A stretch of DNA of 64,000 bases from Oscillospiraceae bacterium (GTDB lineage: Bacteria; Bacillota; Clostridia; Oscillospirales; Acutalibacteraceae): positions 29,946-93,945 of the forward strand of contig SVQA01000010.1 in assembly GCA_015065545.1 (NCBI GenBank), read 5' to 3'. The notes under the pieces were generated by a model that searched no databases, was not told where the DNA came from, and saw nothing but the letters and a program-made list of their open reading frames with translations. The position numbers and the translations under genes are program-made. Of the stretch, positions 26,782 to 35,416 are shown in pieces. Within the stretch, counting starts at the first letter, position 1. Each line of letters begins with the position of its first letter.

Positions 26782-27915
26782 ATGGGAATCCAATTATTTA
26801 TGCCTAAATTTGATGTTGATGCCTGCCTTGAAGAAATCAGAGAATGCCTCCAAAAAGGCTGGACAGGTATGGGCTTCAAAACCGTAGAGCTGGAAGAAAA
26901 ATGGAAGGAATACACAGGTCTTGCAAATGCCTACTATCTAAATTCTTCCACCTCTGGTCTTTATATGGCTTGCGACCTTTTCAAAGCAGAGCTCGGCTGG
27001 GACGATAATTCCGAAGTTATTACCACCGCTCTCACATTTATCTCTACAAACCACGCCATTATGCAGGCAGGGCTTAAACCCGTTTTCGCAGATGTTGACG
27101 ACACTCTTTGTCTTGATCCAGAATCTGTTAAGGCAAAAATCACCGAAAATACCAAGGCAGTGATGTATGTCGGTATGGGCGGTAATGCAGGTCACTACGA
27201 TGAAATTATAAAAATCTGCAAGGAGAATAAGCTTGTTCTCATTCTTGATGCCGCTCACATGGCAGGCACCCGAGTAAACGGCGAGATCCCCGGCAAAGAG
27301 GCAGACGTTGTTGTTTACTCCTTCCAGGCTGTTAAGAATCTTCCAACAGCAGACAGCGGTATGATTTGCTTTAAGGATAAAAAGTTCGACGAAATTGCAA
27401 GAAAGTTTGCTTGGCTCGGTATCAACAAAGATACCTATGCAAGAACAAGTGCAGGCGGCAACTACAAATGGAAGTATGATGTAGAATATGTAGGTCACAA
27501 GTACCACGGAAACTCGGTTATTGCTTCTATCGCTTTAGTTCAGCTCAAGCATCTGGACGAGGACAACGCTTTCCGCAACAAAATAGCTCAGATGTACACC
27601 GAAGGCTTTGCTCCCTACAGCGACAAAATCGGTTTTGTTACAATTCCCGAGGGCTGTGATACCAGCCGTCACCTTTTCCAGATTATCGTAGAAAATCGTG
27701 ACGAGCTCCTCACCTTCCTTAACTCAAAAGACATCTTCCCCGGTGTTCATTATATCGACAACACAAACTACCGTATGTATAACTATGCTCAGGGCACCTG
27801 CCCCAAAGCAGAATACTACAGCGAGCATATCCTCTCTCTGCCCTTGCACCTGCGTCTGACAGAAGAGGACGTTAAAACAGTTATCGATGCTGTAATCGAG
27901 TTTGTTACTAAATGA
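26782..27915 (+). CDS. DegT/DnrJ/EryC1 sugar aminotransferase
   Basis: A second PLP-dependent sugar aminotransferase (377 residues). It shows ITTALTFISTNHAIMQ, LILDAAHMAGTRV and the PLP lysine in VYSFQAVKNLPTADSGM. The cofactor region reads QAVKN instead of the common HATKN. It lies directly behind rfbA-rfbC-rfbB, with AGGAGG before the ATG. This suggests amination of a dTDP-4-keto-6-deoxy sugar, but the acceptor is not determined by sequence alone. The stop overlaps the start of the next gene by four bases. Confidence 0.88.
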   Translation: MGIQLFMPKFDVDACLEEIRECLQKGWTGMGFKTVELEEKWKEYTGLANAYYLNSSTSGLYMACDLFKAELGWDDNSEVITTALTFISTNHAIMQAGLKPVFADVDDTLCLDPESVKAKITENTKAVMYVGMGGNAGHYDEIIKICKENKLVLILDAAHMAGTRVNGEIPGKEADVVVYSFQAVKNLPTADSGMICFKDKKFDEIARKFAWLGINKDTYARTSAGGNYKWKYDVEYVGHKYHGNSVIASIALVQLKHLDEDNAFRNKIAQMYTEGFAPYSDKIGFVTIPEGCDTSRHLFQIIVENRDELLTFLNSKDIFPGVHYIDNTNYRMYNYAQGTCPKAEYYSEHILSLPLHLRLTEEDVKTVIDAVIEFVTK

Positions 27916-28799
27916 AGAAAGCACTGAAAAAAGGTGAAAAAGATCTCCAGAATAAGCAAAGGCTTTCAAAAAACACTAAAATAAAAATTATTTTAGCCTC
28001 TGTCTTCCTTTTGCTTTTTGCTCTTTTTGCAGTAATTCTCATTGGTAACTTCACTATAAAAATTACCCGACATCAAAACGAAAGCAATAAAATAATCGAA
28101 CCTTTGAGGATTGCTCTAATCTCCGACCTCCACCAAAAAAGTGCCCTGGACTTTGAAGAACGAATTGCAGAAAAAATAGAGAAGGAATCCCCCGACTTAA
28201 TCTTTATGGCAGGAGATTTTATTTCCCGCGAAGATGCCAACGATAACGACTTTAAAAGCCTTAATTCCCTTATCCGTTCTTTAAAGGAAATTGCACCTGT
28301 GTACTTTTCTTTGGGTAATCACGAAAGGTTCAACTCAAAAATAGAAGACATCTGTCATACTGTGGAATACGCAGGAGGAATTCTCCTTGACAGCGAATAC
28401 ACCAATGTAACAATAAAAGGAAACAAACTTTGCATTGGCGGTCTCAGATACTATCGCTCTTGGGACGAAGAGTCCAATGCTTTTCTCAAACGTTTTTGTA
28501 CTGCATCGGACGATGTTTACACCATTCTTTTGTGCCATCATCCCGAATTTTATCTTTGGGGTATCAAAAATTATGATATAGACCTTACTTTAAGCGGACA
28601 CACCCACGGAGGAATGGTAAAGCTTCCCTTTATAGGTCCCGTATATTCCCCCGAGCAGGGATGGTTTCCCGAATATGCAGCAGGTTTTTATGAATTCCCA
28701 AATGGTTATCTTGCCGTTACGACAGGGTTGGGCTCCTCTCCCGAGGCTATGCCCAGAATTTTCAACCGTCCGGAAATTATGATAATAGATTTGAAGTGA
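27912..28799 (+). CDS. Membrane-anchored metallophosphoesterase (YkuE-like)
   Basis: A 295-residue calcineurin-fold phosphatase. An N-terminal Lys-rich stretch and a single hydrophobic segment (about residues 26-47) anchor it, so the catalytic domain probably faces outward. Metal ligands are seen in ALISDLHQ, MAGDFIS, SLGNHERF, LCHHPEF and LSGHTHGG. Homologues include phosphodiesterases acting on lipid or nucleotide substrates. The ATGA overlap with the preceding aminotransferase gene ties it to the polysaccharide operon. A role in recycling the undecaprenyl carrier is possible but unproven. Confidence 0.85.
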   Translation: MKKALKKGEKDLQNKQRLSKNTKIKIILASVFLLLFALFAVILIGNFTIKITRHQNESNKIIEPLRIALISDLHQKSALDFEERIAEKIEKESPDLIFMAGDFISREDANDNDFKSLNSLIRSLKEIAPVYFSLGNHERFNSKIEDICHTVEYAGGILLDSEYTNVTIKGNKLCIGGLRYYRSWDEESNAFLKRFCTASDDVYTILLCHHPEFYLWGIKNYDIDLTLSGHTHGGMVKLPFIGPVYSPEQGWFPEYAAGFYEFPNGYLAVTTGLGSSPEAMPRIFNRPEIMIIDLK

Positions 28800-28803
28800 T
28801 ACC

Positions 28804-29325
28804 ATGGATAAACCCTTGGAAATAGAATATAAATACCTTATTCGTTTTCCCAATATCGAAGTTTTAAAAATTCAACCCGAATATAAATGCGAGGAAATGA
28901 CCCAGCTTTATCTGGAGCTTCCGAAGGGAATGAGTGAGCATGGTACAAGATGCCGTATCCGCTCTGTAACTGATGAGAATGGGGTAAGATACATCCGCAC
29001 CTTTAAAGAAAGCATCACCGATATGACAAAAATAGAAATTGAGGACGAGATTTCCAAAGAGGAATTCGACACTCTTTCAAGGTTTATCCGAGAAGGCTAT
29101 GCTCCCATAAAAAAGCATCGTCACAGCTTTTCGCTCTTCGGCTTTGTTTATGAGGTAGATGTGTTTCCCTTCTGGGAGGACCGAGCTTACCTGGAAGTTG
29201 AGGTGGACAGTGAAAAAACTCAACCCCCTATCCCAGAGTTTATTCATATCATCAAAGACGTCACTGCTGACAAAAGATACCGAAACACAGCCCTTGCACA
29301 AAAAATTATAACTGAAGAAATTTAA
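28804..29325 (+). CDS. CYTH-domain triphosphatase-like protein
   Basis: A 173-residue protein with the CYTH opening EIEYKYLI, containing the ExExK metal-binding pattern near the N terminus, and later IRTFKE, VYEVDVFPF and YLEVEVDS, which fit the eight-stranded tunnel fold. Known members hydrolyse inorganic triphosphate or thiamine triphosphate, or act as class IV adenylate cyclases. The sequence does not decide among these. It is the last gene of the plus-strand operon, five bases after the phosphoesterase, and a strong terminator follows. Confidence 0.82.
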   Translation: MDKPLEIEYKYLIRFPNIEVLKIQPEYKCEEMTQLYLELPKGMSEHGTRCRIRSVTDENGVRYIRTFKESITDMTKIEIEDEISKEEFDTLSRFIREGYAPIKKHRHSFSLFGFVYEVDVFPFWEDRAYLEVEVDSEKTQPPIPEFIHIIKDVTADKRYRNTALAQKIITEEI

Positions 29326-29331
29326 CTAAAC

Positions 29332-29366
29332 AAAATGCTCTGCAAAAAATTGCAGAGCATTTTTTA
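29332..29366 (+). terminator. Bidirectional terminator between the two polysaccharide operons
   Basis: A perfect 10-base inverted repeat, ATGCTCTGCA and its complement, with a six-base loop is flanked by A and T runs on both sides. It lies between the last gene of the plus operon and the last gene of the minus operon, so it can serve both. Confidence 0.92.
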
Positions 29367-29377
29367 TCTTTATTCAG

Positions 29378-30559
29378 TTAGTGAACAGAGCCGATACTCT
29401 CAAGGAATTTCTTTTTAATCTGAGCCTCGGTAGTATTGGCTGATGTAATAACCTTAACCCGTCCGTACTTTTTATCTTTAAAAAAATGAAAGATATGATT
29501 AACCCAAGCTGCAGGCACAAGTAAAGGCTTACCGCTATATCTCGGATACATTCTTTCAAGCTCTGAAAAAGGCGGGAAAATCCTCTCTAAGAAGAAACGA
29601 ACTCTTGCGTTTTTCTTTCCTGTTGACATATTATGTCTGAGGGCATTCTCCGCAATCTTTTCGGCAGATTGATCGCCGAAAACACCGCCGGAAAATGTAA
29701 AGTCACACATATTATTGTAAACTTCATCTTCCAAGGGTACAACCCAATCGGGAGCAGGAAAAGCAAACCATTTATTGCATATATAGAGCACGGTGTTAAA
29801 AAATGTGCCAAGTCCCATCGAGGATAAATCATCCCTGACTTTAAGAAGGTCAAGACTCTCTGAATATTTTTTGATATAGAGTGCGATGTCAAGATACATC
29901 CTGAGTCCTGCACCGCTGCCGTACACGTGCTTTTCCAGATGAGTAATAAGATAACAGAGGTGGAAGTTATGCTCGAACTCATAGGTGTATTCGTCACGTG
30001 AGGTAACATTCTCCCACAACTTCTCAAAGTAGCTTTTATCAGTAAGATTGGAAACATTAAGATTCTTATGAAACTCGTAATGCTCCTTGTTCTTCTTGAA
30101 AACATTAACAACGCCTGCATCAGCCAAAGAATGCTCATAGCCCTTTGACTTCATATAATCCCGAAGCTTTTCCACATCCTGCTTGGGAATCACAATATCC
30201 GCATCGCCATAAGTTCGCAGATACGGGATAGGATAAGCTGCACTCACCATCATACCTTTAAAGAGGATATGTTTGATAGAAAGGCTCCGTAGCTGTGCAC
30301 TAATGCTCATAGCAGAAGCCTCTCGGCTGAGCATATTCATTACGGTACGATCATACTCGTGCATAAATTTTGCTCTTACCTCTTCACTCTCAAACAAATC
30401 GAACTTGTCCAGAATATGAGCAACTATTCCAATAACACTGTGCTTCTTCGAGAGCTTAAACAGTGCCTGTGTATCAACGCCTTCTATATTAGGTTTTTGG
30501 CTGTAATCTGTGGCAAAAGACCTCAGAATATCAATTAAAACTAACTGTGTATTATTCAA
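29378..30559 (-). CDS. Uncharacterised nucleotidyltransferase-family protein
   Basis: A 393-residue protein of the uncharacterised nucleotidyltransferase type (NTP_transf_5-like) often found in polysaccharide loci. The motif region is HILFKGMMVSAAYP then YLRTYGDADIVIP, where the acidic residues would hold metal for nucleotidyl transfer. The remainder is helical with many aromatic residues. The start is a TTG seven bases after AGGAG. It is the last gene of the minus operon. No substrate is known; it could modify a glycan or a protein of the assembly machinery. Confidence 0.72.
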   Translation of the reverse strand: MNNTQLVLIDILRSFATDYSQKPNIEGVDTQALFKLSKKHSVIGIVAHILDKFDLFESEEVRAKFMHEYDRTVMNMLSREASAMSISAQLRSLSIKHILFKGMMVSAAYPIPYLRTYGDADIVIPKQDVEKLRDYMKSKGYEHSLADAGVVNVFKKNKEHYEFHKNLNVSNLTDKSYFEKLWENVTSRDEYTYEFEHNFHLCYLITHLEKHVYGSGAGLRMYLDIALYIKKYSESLDLLKVRDDLSSMGLGTFFNTVLYICNKWFAFPAPDWVVPLEDEVYNNMCDFTFSGGVFGDQSAEKIAENALRHNMSTGKKNARVRFFLERIFPPFSELERMYPRYSGKPLLVPAAWVNHIFHFFKDKKYGRVKVITSANTTEAQIKKKFLESIGSVH

Positions 30560-30598
30560 AGCCTACTCCTGCGGACAAATAAAAGTCCTGATAAAAAT

Positions 30599-31744
30599 TT
30601 AAACTTCCAAGAAATATGTATCGGGGCGGTTGGGGTCAAATGCCTCGCTTGCCCACATAAATGTTACCATATCGGTATCGCCAAGATTTTCGATATTATG
30701 GGTGTAGCCTGTGGGAATATCCACAACCTCCATTTTGTCACCGCTTACAAAATACTCGATAACCTCGTCGCTGTCAATTTTTCTGAATCGGATAACACCT
30801 TTCCCCGACACAACACAGAACTTCTCGTTCTTTGTGTGGTGCCAGTGATTGCCCTTTGTGATATGAGGCTTTGAGATATTTACAGAAAACTGTCCTCTGT
30901 CAGATGTTCTGATTATCTCGGTGAAAGAGCCTCTGTAGTCGCTATGGGTATTAAGAGGATAAGAAAATTTATCTTTGGGCAGATAAGAAAGATAGGTTGC
31001 GTAAAGTGCTCTTTCAAATGCATCTGCAAGGTAAGGCACCAGAAGCTTACCTCTTCCTTCCTTAAAGGAAGCAAGCAAATTTGCAAGCCTCGAAAGACTT
31101 ACAACGTAGGTGGGATTCACAAGGCAGAAGCCCTCTTCATCCTTTGCAGTGCTATCGTTAACGCAGTTAAGAAGCACTCTCACTACATCGTCGATATAGG
31201 CAAGAGTTATTTCCTTTTGGGGTGCATCAATGCGAAGCTCAAGACCGTTTGCAGTATTGTGGCAGAAGGTTGCCACTACACTGTTATAGTTAGGTCTGCA
31301 CCATTTGCCGAAAAGCCCGGGAAAGCGGAAGATGTATACCTTCTGACCTGTTTCCTCCGAATATGCTTTGAGAGTATCTTCTGCCTGACGCTTGCTTATT
31401 CCGTAAGGATTCTCAAGTGCAGCCTGAGTAGAAGAACTGAGTGCTACAGGGCAGGCATTACCTTGCTCTTTAAGGAAAGCAATAAGCTCTGTAAGTGAGT
31501 CAAGATTACCCTCTGTAAACTCTTTTTCCTCTTTGGGTCTGTTTACTCCTGCCAGGTGAAAAACAAAGTCGCAATCCTTACAATAAGCCTTAAGCTTCTC
31601 TTTATCTGTGTCTATATCGGCTGTGAGTATTTCACAGCCCTTTTCAATACCTGCAAAACTGCATTTACCCTCGCTTATGTTTTTGAGCTCAGCCACAAGG
31701 TTTTTTCCCACAAAGCCGTTAGCTCCTGTTACAAGTATCTTCAT
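30599..31744 (-). CDS. capF: CapF/FnlB-type bifunctional reductase (SDR plus cupin)
   Basis: CapF reduces the C4 keto group of the UDP-4-keto sugar made by CapE, giving UDP-N-acetyl-6-deoxy-L-talosamine on the route to UDP-L-FucNAc. The 381-residue protein has an N-terminal SDR domain (TGANGFVGKNL, LAGVNRPKEE, YGISKRQAED) and a C-terminal cupin domain (KPHITKGNHWHHTKNEKF, then YTHNIENLGD) with metal-binding His residues. The ATG at 31744 overlaps the preceding stop as ATGA, so that start is preferred over a GTG at 31756. The 2-epimerase CapG is not found in the window. Confidence 0.92.
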   Translation of the reverse strand: MKILVTGANGFVGKNLVAELKNISEGKCSFAGIEKGCEILTADIDTDKEKLKAYCKDCDFVFHLAGVNRPKEEKEFTEGNLDSLTELIAFLKEQGNACPVALSSSTQAALENPYGISKRQAEDTLKAYSEETGQKVYIFRFPGLFGKWCRPNYNSVVATFCHNTANGLELRIDAPQKEITLAYIDDVVRVLLNCVNDSTAKDEEGFCLVNPTYVVSLSRLANLLASFKEGRGKLLVPYLADAFERALYATYLSYLPKDKFSYPLNTHSDYRGSFTEIIRTSDRGQFSVNISKPHITKGNHWHHTKNEKFCVVSGKGVIRFRKIDSDEVIEYFVSGDKMEVVDIPTGYTHNIENLGDTDMVTFMWASEAFDPNRPDTYFLEV

Positions 31745-32766
31745 ACTCCTGTCCACTCCTTGAGTTCATCCTGAATGTAGGAAAGAGTCAGGAGCTTTTC
31801 TTTAACCTGCTCAACTGTAAGAAGCTCTGTATTGTCAGAGGTAAACTCTTCAATTGTATTACGCTTTGTGTCACCCTTATCAATGTAAAGGTCGTAGTTT
31901 AAATCTCGCTTATCCGCAGGCACTCTGTAGAAGTCACCCATATCCACAGCACTTGCACATTCCTCTGCGGTGAGGAGTGTTTCGTACTTCTTCTCGCCAT
32001 GGCGGATACCAATAATTTTCTTCTCTATCTGAGGCACACCAAAAAGCTCTGCCACAGACTGAGCAAGCACCTCAACCGTGCAGGCAGGTGCCTTCTGCAC
32101 CAATATATCTCCGCTCTTGCCATTCTCGAAAGCAAAGAGCACCAGGTCAACTGCCTCTTCAAGACTCATAATAAAGCGTGTCATCTGAGGGTCGGTAAGT
32201 GTAAGAGGTAAGCCCTGCTTAATCTGACTTATGAAGAGAGGAATTACAGAGCCTCGGGAACACATAACGTTGCCGTATCTTGTACAGCAGATTGATGTCT
32301 TGTCCTCGGCGACTGTTCTTGCTCTGGCGATTGTTACCTTCTCCATCATAGCCTTGGAGGTACCCATAGCATTTACAGGATATGCTGCCTTGTCGGTAGA
32401 AAGGCAGATAACCTTCTTAACTCCTGCACTGATAGCGGCGCTCAACACATTGTCTGTACCCAGAACATTTGTCTTTACTGCCTCAATAGGAAAGAACTCG
32501 CAAGCAGGAACCTGCTTGAGTGCTGCCGCATGGAAGATATAGTCTACTCCATACATAGCAAGTGAAAGAGAATTTATGTCCCTTACGTCACCAATAAAGA
32601 ACTTAATCTTTTCGCTCTGGTACTTGTGTCTCATCTGGTCCTGTTTCATCTCATCACGGGAGAAAATTCTTATCTCCTTGATGTCGGTCTGCAGGAAACG
32701 GTCAAGCACCGCATTACCGAAGGAGCCTGTACCGCCTGTTATTAGTAAAGTTTTTCCTTCAAACAT
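31741..32766 (-). CDS. capE: CapE/FnlA-type UDP-GlcNAc 4,6-dehydratase/5-epimerase
   Basis: CapE converts UDP-GlcNAc to a UDP-4-keto-6-deoxy sugar with inversion at C5, the first step towards L-FucNAc or L-PneNAc. The soluble 341-residue protein begins MFEGKTLLITGGTGSFGNAV. The catalytic stretch STDKAAYPVNAMGTSKAM has Met in the Tyr position, as in CapE/FlaA1/PglF-like enzymes. It lacks the membrane region of the long homologue at 1176. I chose the ATG at 32766, which follows AAAGGA; an ATG at 32784 overlaps the upstream stop but has no site. Confidence 0.93.
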   Translation of the reverse strand: MFEGKTLLITGGTGSFGNAVLDRFLQTDIKEIRIFSRDEMKQDQMRHKYQSEKIKFFIGDVRDINSLSLAMYGVDYIFHAAALKQVPACEFFPIEAVKTNVLGTDNVLSAAISAGVKKVICLSTDKAAYPVNAMGTSKAMMEKVTIARARTVAEDKTSICCTRYGNVMCSRGSVIPLFISQIKQGLPLTLTDPQMTRFIMSLEEAVDLVLFAFENGKSGDILVQKAPACTVEVLAQSVAELFGVPQIEKKIIGIRHGEKKYETLLTAEECASAVDMGDFYRVPADKRDLNYDLYIDKGDTKRNTIEEFTSDNTELLTVEQVKEKLLTLSYIQDELKEWTGV

Positions 32767-32780
32767 ATCTATCTTTCCTT

Positions 32781-33908
32781 TCATGCTTTAGCAATAAATC
32801 GTCTGATTTTTGCACCAAAAGAATTGGAGCAGTATTTATCATTAAGCTTCTTAATGTTCATCTTATGCATATCCATGAGGTACTTTTCTCTCAAAGGATT
32901 TTTCTTTGTACTTGTGATTATGGCTCTGTTTTCCCCGAGTGCTTCCTCTAAGGTGCGAGGGTCCGAGTCAATCTTATCTTTTATTTTTTCAAAGAAGTGT
33001 CTGCCTTTTTCGGTGTTTATCGCACAGAGGCTTACTCCGTCCTTCTCTCTGAGTGGACTGTCGGTTTTCGAAAGTCCCCAGAAATCACCGATTGTAATAT
33101 CGCTGCCCGATTTAAAAGCTTTGAAACTGCATTCATAACAGCATCTTCTTAAAGAAATATTCTGCAAAAACGCAAGCATATAAGGGTCAGAAACAGAAGG
33201 CACTCTGTAAACAGGAGCATTTTTATACTCAATGCTTATATAGTGACCCCTCTTTTTATCTTCGGTTTTATCTCTGAAGCGTACCCTCGTAATTTCACCC
33301 TTTTGCCCCATGAACTCAAGATAATTTTTAAATAGTGCGGGTGAAGGTACTCCGTGGCATACAAAATCAACTAATAGCAAATTATCATAATCTTTTTCAA
33401 GATAACTTTTGAGTCCTGCACACTGGCAAGAGGTACCCGTAAAAAGAACCTGTTTACCTTCGGTAAGGTATTCTTTTATTTCTTTATATGTATTCCTTAC
33501 ATCAGATTGAACATACTTGGAGCCCATAAGAGCCCCTATATCCTGCAAAGATGTTGCACACTTGTGAAGTACACAAAGGTTCTCATCATAGCCTGCACCA
33601 AAAACCACGCCGCCTGCATTTACCACACACTCTGCAAGTGTACCGAAAACACCGCCCGAGGAACTTAAAAATACAGTATCTTCGTCCTTTGCTCTTACGG
33701 CATAAACATCAGCAGGTTTAGCCTCTGCTTTGTCAGAAGCCACCGGACACACATTAACACATTTGTTGCAAGACACACAGCTCTCTTCATCGATAACAGG
33801 GAAAAGGAAGCCTTCTTCATCCTCTTTCATTTTAAGAGCACCGACAGCACAGCTCTGCTCACATGCACCACATCCTGTGCATCTATCCCTAACTACTAAA
33901 CTAATCAT
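32781..33908 (-). CDS. FrhB-like iron-sulfur protein of polysaccharide loci
   Basis: The 375-residue protein has an N-terminal pair of ferredoxin-type clusters (CTGCGACEQSC then CVSCNKCVNVCPV) and a C-terminal domain like the beta subunit of coenzyme F420 hydrogenase/dehydrogenase (FVCHGVPSPALFKNYL, ISLRRCCYECSFK, ITIGDFWG). Such proteins are often found next to polysaccharide pyruvyl transferases in bacteria that do not use F420. They presumably bind a flavin and carry out an unknown redox step on a sugar. It overlaps the flippase gene by four bases. Confidence 0.87.
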   Translation of the reverse strand: MISLVVRDRCTGCGACEQSCAVGALKMKEDEEGFLFPVIDEESCVSCNKCVNVCPVASDKAEAKPADVYAVRAKDEDTVFLSSSGGVFGTLAECVVNAGGVVFGAGYDENLCVLHKCATSLQDIGALMGSKYVQSDVRNTYKEIKEYLTEGKQVLFTGTSCQCAGLKSYLEKDYDNLLLVDFVCHGVPSPALFKNYLEFMGQKGEITRVRFRDKTEDKKRGHYISIEYKNAPVYRVPSVSDPYMLAFLQNISLRRCCYECSFKAFKSGSDITIGDFWGLSKTDSPLREKDGVSLCAINTEKGRHFFEKIKDKIDSDPRTLEEALGENRAIITSTKKNPLREKYLMDMHKMNIKKLNDKYCSNSFGAKIRRFIAKA

Positions 33909-35416
33909 CCTTTACCTCTTTTCAAAGGCTTGAGTACAAGTGATTTTTCCTGCTTATTAAATCCGAATACCAAAAGGCATACAACAAGTACAGTTACAAA
34001 AATTCCGCCTTTGACAATCAGTCCCATAAAGCCTACAGGCACAAGCAAAACAGCCGGCAATGCCGCTAATGATGCAAGCAACAAAGAAGGCAGAATACCC
34101 TTGAAGATACCCTTAAACAGCATAAAAAGCTTTATGCCGATCACCTTTTTGTAGTAGATATTCATAATAATAACCGAGCCTACGGTAGTGGATATCGCCG
34201 TACCTATGGGAGCTCCGATTTCGCCGAAAATGCTTACAAGAATAATACTGATAAACACATTGGCAACTGCCACACAGGCAAGCACCACAGACCTTACAAG
34301 TCGCTTCTGCATAGCATCCAGCACAGACACCACAACGCCGTTTGTGTACATAAAGAAAGAGGGTATCAGAATAATTATTGCAATCCACCAGGAAAGGTCA
34401 AAACCATTTCCCATCCATACCCTGATAAAATCCAATCCACACACAAGGAATCCGAACATTATAGCACCGGACACAAGGGTCTGTATACGGCTCGGAGCAA
34501 TCATTTCTCTTGTGATGGTCTCTCCGTCAGTAGCACCTGAGGCAATAAGCTTCGTAAACTTGGGAAGATAAATTGCAATGGCTGCTGTAGACAGAGTAGA
34601 AAATATAGAAAACACCTGCATTGCAACCGAATATTTTGCCACACTCTCCTGACTTACCATAATGCCGAGGATTGTAATATCCACCTTGCTGTTCACCTGA
34701 TTAACAACCGCCTGCAGCATAATAGCAAGAGAAAACATTGCAGAAGATGCAAATATCTTTTTATCAAATTTATAGAGCTTTGGTGTAGCTCCCAGCTTTA
34801 TACAATAGCCTACGCAAAGAACACAGTACAGACTCGATAAAGCCAAATCCACCAAAGCAATAACCATTGAATCTTTCCAAAGGAAGAATATGGATACAAG
34901 AAGCAGTACCTTTAAAAGCACTCTCGACATATTCCATATTCCTGTAAAGTTAAATTTTTCGTAAGCAGTTATAATTCCCTGAAAAGCCTGTGCAATCAAA
35001 GTAACAATTACATTGAGGGACACAACCAAGAACAAAAGCTTTGCCCTTGTCATCTGCTGGGGTGTAATGGTGGAGGCGTATATGTTATCCACAAACGCAT
35101 ACATCACCATCGACACAGCCGAAATAATCAGTGCCAAGCCGGCAGTGATAATAAGGCACATTGCTATGTAGTTTCTCTCGTTTTTCTTATCCCCTTTTCC
35201 AAGATACAAGGACACATATCGGGTCATAACCGTACCTGTGCCGAAATTTATCAGCACAAGGTAGCCTGCAAAGGAAGCCATAGATTGATAAATACCATAT
35301 TCTACCTCTCCCAGCGACCTGATAAGAAAAGGAGTAAGAAAAATATTAACTGCCGCAAGCAGCAGGCTACTGCCGTAAGACAGCAACATTCCGGTTTTTC
35401 TTTGAGATTTTTCCAT
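33905..35416 (-). CDS. Wzx-type polysaccharide flippase
   Basis: A 503-residue MOP-family membrane protein with about 12-14 hydrophobic segments, predicted to flip the repeat unit built by the minus-strand operon. The opening LLSYGSSLLLAAVNIFLTPFLIRSLGE is shown in part by SLGEVEYGIYQSM, typical of oligosaccharide flippases. It differs clearly from the other flippase at 18526, so the two operons probably export different units. The pyruvyl transferase gene is immediately upstream. Confidence 0.92.
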   Translation of the reverse strand: MEKSQRKTGMLLSYGSSLLLAAVNIFLTPFLIRSLGEVEYGIYQSMASFAGYLVLINFGTGTVMTRYVSLYLGKGDKKNERNYIAMCLIITAGLALIISAVSMVMYAFVDNIYASTITPQQMTRAKLLFLVVSLNVIVTLIAQAFQGIITAYEKFNFTGIWNMSRVLLKVLLLVSIFFLWKDSMVIALVDLALSSLYCVLCVGYCIKLGATPKLYKFDKKIFASSAMFSLAIMLQAVVNQVNSKVDITILGIMVSQESVAKYSVAMQVFSIFSTLSTAAIAIYLPKFTKLIASGATDGETITREMIAPSRIQTLVSGAIMFGFLVCGLDFIRVWMGNGFDLSWWIAIIILIPSFFMYTNGVVVSVLDAMQKRLVRSVVLACVAVANVFISIILVSIFGEIGAPIGTAISTTVGSVIIMNIYYKKVIGIKLFMLFKGIFKGILPSLLLASLAALPAVLLVPVGFMGLIVKGGIFVTVLVVCLLVFGFNKQEKSLVLKPLKRGKG

